Shown here: positions 37,086-47,111 of the stretch, piece after piece
Layout: the number at the start of each line of letters is the position of its first letter
Position numbering within the stretch: position 1 is the first letter of the stretch
From: Alopecurus myosuroides
Lineage: Eukaryota; Streptophyta; Magnoliopsida; Poales; Poaceae
Assembly: GCA_028641055.1 (NCBI GenBank)
Contig: CM054062.1
Span: 16,239,639 to 16,303,638, forward strand
Direction: 5' to 3'
Length of the DNA stretch: 64,000 nucleotides
The notes under the pieces: generated by a model
Told to the model about the DNA's origin: nothing
Databases searched by the model: none
The model's input: the letters and a program-made list of their open reading frames with translations, nothing else
Position numbers and translations under genes: made by a program

Positions 37086-37257
37086 AGCTGAATAATAGAT
37101 CTCGATGATGTTTCATTGATCAATGACAGTAGTACATATACAGAGAGGGGTGAGTCGTGGGAGCGGAAGCCCAGCGCTCGAATCCGATAGTCTAGGGCCT
37201 ATCTTATCTATCCGTTACACAGCCTATACGTGACAGTACAACATCATATATTCAACA
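37086..37257 (-). repeat. 3' LTR of the Copia element
   Basis: Begins on the minus strand TGTTGAATATATGATG and ends TTATTCAGCT. Differs from the other LTR at one site (CTCGAATCC here, CTCGGATCC there). Very short for a plant Copia LTR. Confidence 0.9.
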
Positions 37258-38936
37258 CCCCCCCCCCCCCCCCCGCAGTCGGAACTACGCTAGAGACGAT
37301 GTTCAGACTGGTACGAAAATCCTGAAATACAACAGTGGGTAGCCCTTTTGTAAATATGTCAGCGAACTGACTGCTCGTGGGAACATGGAGAACGCGCGCC
37401 TCGCCAAGTGCAACCCTGTCACGAATGAAGTGAAGATCAATCTCCACGTGCTTGGTCCTCTGATGCTGAACGGGGTTCGAGGACATGTACATGGCGCTGA
37501 TGTTATCACAGTAGACCACTGTGGCTCGTGTGGGTGGGTGATGGAGTTCCTGAAGAAGTTGCCGTAACCAGCAGGACTCGGCGATGCAGTTTGCAACAGC
37601 ACGGTACTCTGCCTCCGCACTCGACCGTGAGACGGTTTGCTGCCGCCGAGAGGACCATGACACGAGGTTGTTTCCGAGAAACACACAGAAACCGGAGGTA
37701 GACTTGCGGGTATCGGGACACCCGGCCCAGTCAGCATCAGAATATGCGACAAGATCACATGAAGTGGCCTTATGCAGCTGCAAACCATAGTGTGAGGTAC
37801 CTTTCACATACCGCAGAATCCGTTTGATAAGATTATAGTGGGGCTCCTTCGGATCATGCATAAAAAGACAGTGCATAGGACAGGTCTGGACGGGTGAGTG
37901 TAAGGTACTGGAGAGCTCCTGCGAGGCTCCTGTAGAGACTCGGATCAGAGAAGGGGCGGCCATGTTGAGAGGAGAGTTTGGAGCGTGTATCAATGGGAGT
38001 GGCAATCGGGTTGCAATGGAGCATACGGGCGCGCTCAAGGATCTCTAAGGCATACTGTTGCTGTGATAGGAACAACCCATCATGTGTGCGGTGGACATTG
38101 ATGCCTAGGAAGTGGTGGATATCGCCGAGATCACTCATGGAGAATTCATTTTTGAGGGAGTGAATGATGGAGTGGAGAAGTGTGGTGGAGCTTGCGGTGA
38201 GAATGATGTCATCTACATACAAGAGTAGATAGGCTAGAGAGGAGCCATTTTTGAGAATAAACAAGGAGGGGTCACTCTTGGATGCAACAAAACCGATGGA
38301 GGAAATAAAAGTGGTAATACGGTGGAACCAAGCTCGAGGAGCTTGTTTGAGCCCATAAAGAGATTTGTGTAAACGGCATACATGTGAGGGGTGTGTGGGA
38401 TCAACAAAGCCAGAGGGTTGGTCACAATATACCGTCTCGTGAAGATGTCCATGGAGAAAGGCATTCTTGACATCCAACTGGTGAATGGGCCAAGACTGCA
38501 TTGTGGCAAGACTGAGGACAACGCGGATGGTGGATGGTTTTACCACGGGGCTGAAAGTTTCTCCATAGTCCACACCATGCTGCTGAGTGAAACCACGAAC
38601 AACCCACCGGGCCTTGTAGCGAGAGAGAGAACCATCCGGGTGGAATTTGTGACGAAAAATCCACTTGCCTGTTACCACATTGACACCTGCAGGACGAGAA
38701 ACTAAAGACCACGTGTCATTCCGCATTAGGGCATTATATTCATCAAGCATAGCAGCGTGCCAGTTAGGGTCCTTAAGTGCAGAACGGTAAGTGGGTGGGA
38801 TGGGGGAGATGAGTTGGGTGGTAGCGTGTAGAGAGAAATTTTGCTTGGGCATAAAATAACCGGATTTGGCCCTGGTGATCATCCTGTGTGGGTTCTCGGG
38901 TGCAGCTACCGGGATGGCCTTTGGAGGCAGTCGTGG
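37244..38936 (-). pseudogene. Copia RT and RNase H
   Basis: The RT frame contains the entry block PENPHRMITRAKSGYF near 38910-38865, GKWIFRHKFHPDGS near 38670, GVDYGETFSPV near 38580, QLDVKNAFLHG and the catalytic LLLYVDDIIL near 38228-38199. It runs in frame to a stop at 37854-37856. The RNase H, in another frame from about 37880, shows [25 protein letters not shown] and SSAEAEYRA and ends at 37244 inside the LTR. The overlap is a frameshift with loss of about 11 nt at the conserved RT/RNase H linker. The enzymes copy the RNA and remove it from the hybrid. This copy cannot make them as one polyprotein. Confidence 0.9.
37258..37274 (-). other. polypurine tract, 17 G
   Basis: Seventeen consecutive C on the plus strand, hence G17 on the coding strand, abut the 3' LTR. 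By position this is the primer for plus-strand DNA synthesis. The RNase H frame reads through it as Gly codons before stopping in the LTR at 37244. Confidence 0.85.
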
Positions 38937-41900
38937 CGCAGGTGGATTGGGGGGACACCGTGTGGGAGCGAGGGCGCGCCTGGCGAGGCAGATTCGCCCG
39001 GGTCAGGTGGATCAGGTGGTGAGGTGGCGGAGCCTGGGTGGGTGCGCGGTGTGGGCGTGGGGGCCGGTGTGGCAGTCGAGGTGGGTGGAGGGGAAAGCGC
39101 GTCGGGTGGGGGCGTGGCAGGGGAAAACGCGTCGGGTGGGGGCGCGCTGTGCGAGGATGATGCTGTCGGGTAGCGAGCTGGCGACGGGCGGTTGGCTGGG
39201 CTGTACGAGGTAGGTGGGGAACAGGATCCAAGGGGGATACGGCTGATGGGTGGGTTTTGGATGGGATTTTCTGCGTCGGGTGTGCTGTGGGCATCAGTGG
39301 AGATGTAGGGGAATTGGGATTCATCAAAGATGACGTTACGAGAAATGATGACCCGGCGGGTGGTGAGGTCGAAACAGCGATACCCCTTGTGTTCCCGTGG
39401 ATACCCAATGAAGACACAACGAGCTGAGCGTGGCGCGAGTTTGTGCTCTTTTGTGGCGTAGAGATTGGGAAAGCACAGGCATCCAAAGACTCGTAGATGG
39501 TCGTAAGAGGGATGAACGCCGTAGAGAGTGAAATGTGGAGTGAAGAAGTTGATGGAACGGCTAGGGCGTATGTTGAGGATATGAGTGGCTGTGTGTAGGG
39601 CTTTGACCCAAAACGGTGGAGGTAAGGATGCTTGGAGAAGGAGAGAGCGAACGATGTCGTTTGTGGTGCGAATGATGCGTTCTGCTTTGCCATTTTGTGG
39701 AGAGGTGTGAGGACATGAGAGACGAAAATAGGCGCCACGTTGAGAGAAGAAATCCCGGAGTGAGTTAGAAAGAAACTCACCACCGTTGTCACACTGCAAG
39801 CATTTTATAGAGATGTTAAACTGCGTTAGGACAAAATGAAAGAAGCGTTGAAGAGTAGGGGATGTGTCGGATTTATTTCGCAAGGGAAACGTCCAAGAGT
39901 AATGGGAGTAATCATCGAGCACGACAAGATAGTATTTATAACCAGAAAAACTAACGATGGGTGAGGTCCATAGATCACAATGAATGAGCTGAAATGCAGC
40001 AGTGGTAAAAGAATGAGAAGTGGGGTATGCTAAGCGAGCTTGGCGGCCTAATTGGCATGCTTCACAAATGGGTGAGCTAGGGGGTACAGTGGATGTATCT
40101 TTATTACATGAAGTAAGAAAATCTAGTGGTAAATGCGAGATGGTGGTGTTGCTTGGGTGGCCGAGGCGCCGGTGCCACAAATTGTTGGTGGTGATGGACA
40201 GGGCCGATGAAGGTGGTGTCTTGGAGCCGAAGAATGGGTACAGATGTCCGGAGCTATTGGAGCGAAGAAGAGTGGTCTTGGTGGCTAGATCCTTCACGGA
40301 AAAACGGAACGGGTCAAATTCAATAGAAACAAAGTTATCACGAGTAAATTGACGAACAGAAATAAGATTGGTGACTATGGATGGTGAAACAAGAACATTT
40401 TGCAAGTGGAAAGGTAGAGAGGAAATTTTAACAGATCCTACGGCGAGGACAGGGATTTTGGACCCGTTTCCGACAGTGATATGTTGAGAATTATGCCTTA
40501 AAGAGGGATGAGCTGAGGTCAAGTTACCCATACTGCCGGTGACGTGGGAAGAAGCTCCGGAGTCCATGAGCCACTCTGGCTGTGGCTGCTCGGGTGTGTT
40601 GCTGGTGGCTTGGTGGATCATGGCGGCGTGGTCGTAGGAGTACGGCGGGGTCGGAGTGGACGGCAGCTGCTGTGCGGGCTGGTGGAAGTAGTCCCCCCCG
40701 GAGTACATGACCGGGTAGGCTTGCGAGGGCGCGCCTGGTCCGGGTCCGAGGATGCTGTTGGCATTGGGTGGCACCCAGGGAGCACGCGGCGGCGGGAAAG
40801 GCATGCTCATCGGAGCAAAGTATCCCAACCAGGGTTGCTGTGGCGCGCTGTTGTAGCCGGGGCCGCCGCGTCCGCCGCGGTGACCACGGCCGCCGTTGTA
40901 GCCGCCTCGCTGGCCGCCGTTGAAACCACCGCGCTGGCCGCCGTTGTAGCCGCCTCGCTGGCCGCCGTTGTAGCCGCCCCGCTGACCGCCGTTGTAGCCG
41001 CCGCTGTACTGGCCACCGTTGTTCGGAGTGGTGGGCGGCCCGCCGTACTGGCCACCATTGAAACCACCGCGCTGGCCGCCGTTGGACTGGAAGCCGCCGC
41101 GTGGAGCGCCACCGCGCCCGCCGCGATCGGCATGAGCACCGCGATCACCGCCATGCGCAACCATGGCGTGGGAGCCCTCGTCCCGCTGCTTGTGATCGAT
41201 CGTCTCTTCCGCGATCTGAAGCCGAGAGCACGCGTCGGGGAAGGGCGGAAGGATGCCGGCTTGCATGATCTCCACTTGGAGAGCGAATTTCTTGCCGGCG
41301 CCGTCGAGGAATTGTTGAGTGAGGGCCCGGTCGTCAACGGGATCACCAACGTCGGCGAGGTCGTCGGCGATCGACTGCAGCTTGCTCGCGTAGGAGGCGA
41401 TGGACAGATCGCCGCGAGAGGTGGACCAGAATTTGCGCCGGAGATGGGCAGACCGAGTGGTCTGGTGGCCGTGGAAGAAGCGGTGGAGCCTGGTCCAGGT
41501 GGAGGAGGCGAGGCCATCGGAGCCGGCGACGAGTCGATGCAGGTCGTCGTTGAGGGTGGCCAGAAACCAAAGGGATATGGTGATGTCGACCTTGCGCCAG
41601 GCGGCGTCGGGATCGCGAGGGACCGCGCCTTCGGTGACGTGATCCAAAGCCTGATACATGGTGAACAGGAACATCATGAACTGCCGCCATTTGTTGAAAT
41701 TGGTGCCGGAGATGGAGACCTTGAAGGTGATGTAGTCTGTGATCCGAACGTCATTGATGTCAAGGGGGTTGGAAGAGGAGGCGGGGATGGCCAGAACCCG
41801 CGATGGGGTCTCCGTGATGACTGGAGGAGGCGAAAGACGAGTGGGGTTGAAGGTGGATCGAGAGTTGAGGGGAGTTTGAGGACCGGCGTCTAGGGGGTTG

Positions 41901-41947
41901 ACTGGCATGGTCGCCGGAGACGAAGAAGAAGAAGTGGACTTGGCCAT
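38906..41947 (-). pseudogene. Copia gag, protease and integrase
   Basis: The ATG at 41947 (MAKSTSSSSS) opens 1013 codons. Gag occupies about residues 40-300 (WFLATLNDDLHRL, FLDGAGKKFALQ). Instead of a CCHC knuckle it has a Gly-rich GGYNGGQR array (about residues 310-370, from 24-bp DNA repeats near 40892-41011). The protease motif WLMDSGASSH is near residue 459. The integrase has the HH-CC finger (HRRLGHPS to CEACQLG) and the D-D-35-E triad in HCDLW, QCDNGGEF and NGKAE near residues 654, 718 and 754. A Pro/Ser/Thr-rich tail ends at a stop at 38906-38908 caused by a shift near a C6 run at about 38950. RT follows in another frame. Confidence 0.9.
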
Positions 41948-41954
41948 AGGTATG

Positions 41955-41966
41955 GCTCTGATACCA
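41955..41966 (-). other. primer binding site, initiator tRNA-Met
   Basis: On the minus strand TGGTATCAGAGC starts directly after the 5' LTR and is complementary to the 3' end of plant initiator tRNA-Met, the standard Copia primer. Position and direction agree with the coding strand. Confidence 0.9.
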
Positions 41967-42138
41967 AGCTGAATAATAGATCTCGATGATGTTTCATTGA
42001 TCAATGACAGTAGTACATATACAGAGAGGGGTGAGTCGTGGGAGCGGAAGCCCAGCGCTCGGATCCGATAGTCTAGGGCCTATCTTATCTATCCGTTACA
42101 CAGCCTATACGTGACAGTACAACATCATATATTCAACA
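41967..42138 (-). repeat. 5' LTR of the Copia element
   Basis: 172 bp, same ends as the 3' copy, with one base difference. Adjoins the PBS on its inner side and the AGGTA duplication on its outer side. Confidence 0.9.
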
Positions 42139-43235
42139 AGGTACACTATGTCAGCGGAGCAGAGCCGCATGGAGGTAGAGTTTGAGCTCTCCGAGATTCC
42201 CTACATGCACGTATGCGACAGAGTAGTGAAATGGGGAGGGGACATCAAAGCAGAGTCATCTGAGAGAGGAAATTTGTCGAACATGTGGTGGATGTAGACC
42301 AACCTGGGCGTTCAGGCGCTCCATGGTGCAGCCTCCCGCCGGTGCCTCCCCTGCGTGTCTACGCGCTGCGCTGTTGTGGTTAATAGAGGACGGGGCCAGC
42401 TGTGTGTGCGTCCCCTACGCGTAGAGAACCGTCATAACTCATAATCCTTCCTTGTCCCCTATTGCATGGAGGAGCTGTGGTGCCGTCGTTTGCATCACCG
42501 GATGCGCGGAAGAAGAGAGGAACTGCTGCACCGTCGTCTGCGTCGCCGGACGCGCGGAAAAAGAGAGGAACTGCTACGCCGTCGTCTGCGTTTCTAGATG
42601 CGCCGATGGAGAGAAGCCACTACCTTGTGCAGCACTCCTCACGTAGAGGAACGCCGCCTGCTTCTATGTCCCCGACGCCAAGATGGCGCCATCCCAATTC
42701 ATCCACACCGAGTTGGTTTCCGGCGAGACGGAGACGTGGTGGCCATCTCGCGAGGTCGTCTGGCACGACGTTCGAGATAGGGTGAGGGAGAGACGATTCA
42801 GTATGGATGTGGAGGCAGCGGAGGTGGCGCCCAGGTGTCCAGGCTGATGCATGTACCCGGTGGGGGTAGGCGGTGGCAGAGGGAAGGTAGGCGTGCAGAA
42901 TCGAGAAGTACTTGAGGTTAAGGAATTGTCGCCCGAAGATTGCGCTCGTAATGAATCCATTAATTCGGTTTCCTAATCTATGAAAGGAAGCAGCCGGGCG
43001 ACCGCGGGGCGCGTGGAACGTTTCATTCGCTAGCAGAGTATCATCCGCCGGGGTAAATTGCTAGACGCAGTTTTGGCCGAGTGTTACTAAAATCTTGACG
43101 GTTCAATCAAATTAAGAGGTCAGATCCGGTGGTGTCAATTCGGTTGTGTCGGTCTGTGTACATTTCCTGGGTGCGCATAGAGAAGAAAATGTTTGCTCTT
43201 TTAATAGTAGTAGAGATGGGCAAAAACTAATTTTA
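42139..43235. other. fragmentary region with 48-bp coding-phase repeat
   Basis: A 49-codon plus-strand frame (42148-42297, MSAEQSRMEVEFELSE opening) begins directly behind the Copia target duplication. A second frame (42462-42785) contains 2.6 copies of a 48-bp unit at 42485-42616 encoding a 16-residue repeat with KKRGTA. Neither shows a known domain. They may be pieces of an old gene or captured DNA, and no complete gene can be supported. Confidence 0.35.
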
Positions 43236-43528
43236 GGGAATGTCAGGTGGGGCTCATGGTCTCACAAAGTGTACAAGCTTTCCAGAGGAATTTTCTTGAA
43301 TTTATTTGAGAAATAAATGAATGAAAAAAGAGAGGTGGTATTGGAATCCACAAGGGAGTCCAATCCAAAGTCTCCTAGGAGACCTGGTGCGGCCAAGACT
43401 AGGAGGGGGAAACCGACCCCCTCCCTTTGGCAAGTCCCCTCCATTTACCCACTATACAATCCCCACCCTTACTCTCTTTTAGACACACAATTAAGCCTTT
43501 TGGACTCTCTCTTTCTCTAGAAGAATAA

Positions 43529-43684
43529 TGTTCAAGATATCGCTTATCGGGAACTTATCGGTGACCCCCGATAAGTGGTAAATCGGCCGATTTATCGGAA
43601 TATCGGTCGATTTATCTTATCGGCGATAAACTGATAAGCGATAAATCGGCCGATTTATTCGAATATCGGCCGATATCTTGAACA
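43529..43684. repeat. palindrome-rich cassette with 14-bp inverted ends
   Basis: The ends TGTTCAAGATATCG (43529-43542) and CGATATCTTGAACA (43671-43684) are perfect reverse complements. Inside, ATCGGCCGAT occurs repeatedly and GATAAGCGATAAATCGGCCG-like words recur, so the whole 156 bp could fold into several hairpins. No target duplication is clear. Confidence 0.75.
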
Positions 43685-43689
43685 GGTAA

Positions 43690-43935
43690 AAAATTAGAGG
43701 ACTAATTAAAGCTTCTAATTAGAGAACTTCTCTAATAATTAGAAGAACTAATTAGATCTTCTAATTAGTACACTTCTAATAGGATTAGAACCTCTCTAAT
43801 AATTAGAAGACTAATTAGAGCACTTCTAATTGGTTTAGAGATCTTCTAATTGAATTAGAATCTCCTCTAATTAGATTAGAGATTCCTCTAATTGGATTAG
43901 GCCTTCCTCTAATAGAATTAGAGCTTATTCTATTT
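43690..43935. repeat. degenerate CTAATTAG array
   Basis: About nine to ten imperfect units built on CTTCTAATTAGA and its complement in both orientations, spaced by roughly 25-30 bp. Directly follows the palindromic cassette. Confidence 0.7.
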
Positions 43936-43975
43936 AGGCTGAGGTGGTCCTGTTTAGATTATACTTAGCTCGACT

Positions 43976-43976
43976 A

Positions 43977-44012
<36 letters not shown>
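43976..44012. repeat. CT microsatellite
   Basis: A (CT)n run with one CCC interruption near its left end, within the Copia-like LTR remnant. Confidence 0.9.
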
Positions 44013-44014
<2 letters not shown>

Positions 44015-44370
44015 GTGTTGGGAACTTCTCCACCTTAATTGCAAACATGTGGTGCCTAGTCCTAGACGGCGAAGCGTTGCAGAATTTTGACGGACGTATG
44101 TGTGCAAACTCTTAGAGGGGTAACACATGATACCCTCACTCTGCTGGATCCAGAAGGTGGGATAAGGGGAATCGGCAACAGTCCCACCGCTAGGCTTAGC
44201 CGTGGGAATCTTCATCAGGCATCACCGACATCGTCATCGACACTACTTCCGCGTTTCGTGTCGGTAACGAATCAGATCTAGCCACACCTTTACCTGCATA
44301 GTAGACCATGTGTGCTTCGTAGGACGGAAATTTTTAAATTCTACTACGTACACCAATAGTGGTATCAGAG

Positions 44371-45516
44371 TGGTCTATACGTAGGTACATGTACGATCTA
44401 CAGCACTGGTGTGTGCGGGTATTGCATAAGTTTTTGCAAATATATTTGGAAGCTCTCTAATATTCAGATTTTTCCTGATTGCTTCCCAATAAGATTTGTT
44501 GTTTTGTTTCCGACGACATATCGAGATTTTTTTACAAACTTCTGACAATCCTAGGACGTTCAAGTTGCCCCTGGCATATCTTGTCTAGTCCAAAGAAGTG
44601 TTTCAGTACCTTTGGGTCTGTTTATAGCTGGTCTCGTAAACAACATTGTGGAAGGGGCATGTGGATTGGATCCACACGGGGGTCATGGTTATGAATAATT
44701 TTAGATTGAGGCTCTAGACGTTTTCGTAATATCTGTGTTCCAATCGCCCCACAATGTCAATCTAGCTTCATGAACAATCTTGCGTGATTTGTTCGTAGGT
44801 AGTAAATGGCTTACTGCGTAGAACCTACAGCCACGTAAAATATGCAAACAGAAGTGTTAGATCCATCTAACTTGTTTTTGTAGAGCATGAGATGTGATAT
44901 GGTATAGTCCATTATCATTCAAGAGTTGTATGAAATGCTATCCACTGTATTTATTTTGACCTACGAGTGAATTTAAAGCATGATTATTGGAAACCATCTG
45001 ACTGCTATCTTTTGGCCTGCGTGCCCCCATGATTTCATCAAGTATCTTAGAGATATGAGAAGGAAATGGATATGACAATCAAATTTAGCAGCCTTCGACA
45101 ACGATCCATGGAGCGAAGAAAGAGCTCTGAGCCTACAAGACGAAAAGAGGACTATACTACATCACTATTAAACTTACTGTGATGGTTAATTCTTTTATGC
45201 ACCCTTTTGATTGTGAAGTAGTTGTGATTATTAGGGGGATTACTCACTTGAAAATATAAATGTGATCGTTCTCTTCCAAATTGTGCACCATCAATCTGGC
45301 CCGGGTTCGCGTTCATCACTTGTATCAAAGGGTCAACGTTTCTTAGGACCTTATAAGCGGGTATGGATTGATCACTTGTATGTAAGGGTCAATACAATAC
45401 AAGCAGGAACAATAGTTGGTTGTCTTGATGTTCAGGCATGATAGTCATGAGCTCGGAGCACAACATCAAAAGATGAACGAGAGTCACATGAGATGTGATT
45501 GGCCAGTAAACCTACC
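44371..45516. other. no gene seen
   Basis: Follows the PBS of the Copia-like remnant and may be its untranslated leader, but no gag-like frame is present. Two imperfect copies of a GGATTGATCACTTGTATNNAAGGGTCAA-like phrase (45315, 45364) are visible. Ends at the left LTR border of element D. Confidence 0.45.
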
Positions 45517-47111
45517 TGATGGTGCAGGTCTCGCACTCGTTGAGAAATCCCAAGAGGAAGGTATGATGAGCATAACAACAGTTTTCCCTTAGAAATAAAT
45601 CAAGGTTGAATCGACAAGTAGGAGGAAGGAGTATCTTCAGAAGGTTGATGCAGCTGAGATGGCAGGGTGCACTATCGGTTCAGTAACAACGTGAAACCTA
45701 CACAACACAAACAATTCACTTTGCCCCAACGAAGCAGTGAGGTTGTCAATAACCACAGTTTTGGTGATAACAAAGAGGTTAAATGTATGGTGTGAAAAAC
45801 GATATGAGAACAATATGAAAACAAGAGCAGCAGTGTGAAAACAGTGGAAGCAGTGTGTGTATTATCAGAATGAGAAAATGGACGGGGGTCCACAATTCCC
45901 TAGAGGTGTCTCTCCATAAAAGATAAATAACATGTGTGGTGAATAAATTACAGCTGGGTAATTGACAGAAATGAAGGTTGCACCGTAGTGCATATGCAAG
46001 ACATAAAGATTACTACGTGATTCATGCGGGCATTATAACAAGATACATAGACAAATCCAACTGCGTCTATGACTAATAATCCACCCTCTAAATATCATCC
46101 GAACAAACGTTGGGTATTTAGTTGCAAGCAACAGATAATTGCAGTAAGCAAAGTGTGTAATGTAAACTAAGTAAACACCGTTGTTTTCTCCCTAATGGCA
46201 ACAACACATCCTCCATTCGTCACGTTTCTGTCACTCGAGCACAAATGCAGAGGAGGCATGAACCCACTATCGAGCATAAATACTCCCACTTGGAGTTACT
46301 AGCATCTACTTGGCCAGAGCTTCTACTAATAACGGAGAGCATGCAAGTTCATAAATAACATATGCACGAAGATAACATGATAGATTGATAATCAGAAGAC
46401 ATAGCATTCAACATTCATCGGATCCCAGCAAACACAACATGTAGCATTACATAAAGATGATCTCGATCATGTAGGGCAGCTCACGAGATCTAAACATGAG
46501 GTACAAAGTGGAGAAGACAACCATCTAGCTACTGCTATGGACCCGTAGTCCAGGGATGAACTACTCAGCATCACTTCAGAGGAGGGCATGGTGGTGTAGA
46601 CCCCTCCAGTGACGAATTTTCCTCCCGCGGCAGGGTGCCGGGGAGATCTCCAGAACCCTCCCGATATCGGGATGATGATGACGGCGGCCTCGGGTGTTTC
46701 TCGGAATGAAGTGGTATATTTTTAGGGTTGTCGTATCGGGGGGAATAAATAGGCGAAAGGGCGATGGCGGTGCACGTCCGAGGGGACCACACCACCCCCA
46801 GGCGCGGACAGGGGGCGTCGCCCTATGGTGTGCCCCCTGTGGCCCCCCTCCGGGCTCTTCGGGACTCCATGAAACCTTCAGGAATTCTAAGACTTCCGGG
46901 CTTCGAATTTTCCAATTCCTATAATATTTCTAGAACTACTTTTCTGAAACTAAAAACAGCTGGAAAACATGGAACTGGCTCTGTGGCTTCTTGTCAATAG
47001 GTTAGTCCCGGAAATCGATAAAAATGACATAAAGTGTATAGAAAACATGTAGGAAATAACATGGAAACAACATGGAACATCATAAATTAAGGATACATTT
47101 ATGACGTATGA
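45517..47111 (-). repeat. 3' LTR of element D
   Basis: 1595 bp. Minus strand starts TCATACGTCATAAATG (expected TGATACG, one change at the terminus) and ends CACCATCA. Includes the GC-rich middle missing from the element A copy. Left flank CTACC. Confidence 0.75.

Larger units (their letters stand above)
37086..42138 (-). mobile_element. young Copia LTR retrotransposon
   Basis: 5053-bp element on the minus strand with 172-bp LTRs (37086-37257 and 41967-42138) that differ at one base. It has a 5-bp target duplication AGGTA (37081-37085, 42139-42143), a PBS next to the 5' LTR and a G17 polypurine tract next to the 3' LTR. Domain order gag, protease, integrase, RT, RNase H identifies Copia. The coding region carries two frame breaks, so this copy is young but not coding-competent. 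Confidence 0.95.
43236..44370 (+). mobile_element. Copia-like LTR remnant with PBS
   Basis: The LTR-like text (GGTATTGGAATCCACAAGGG, then CCTAGGAGACCTGGTG and CCCTCCCTTTGGCAAG) resembles the U3 of BARE-like Copia LTRs. The PBS TGGTATCAGAG lies at 44360-44370, just after CTACGTACACCAATAG. The left end is not a clear TG terminus. The LTR is inflated by the palindromic clusters at 43529-43935. About 1 kb of internal leader may follow, but no gag is visible. Confidence 0.5.

Noticed and set aside
40544..41893. 449-codon plus-strand frame opposite Copia gag
   Set aside because: It mirrors the Gly-rich gag repeats (Ala/Val-rich translation) and has no recognisable domain.
42148..42297. 49-codon frame beginning beside the Copia insertion
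   Set aside because: Short, no domain and no splice context. Kept only as a note in the regional feature.
43976..44012. CT run considered as a CRISPR-like or regulatory repeat
   Set aside because: It is a plain dinucleotide microsatellite. CRISPR arrays are not expected in plant nuclear DNA.
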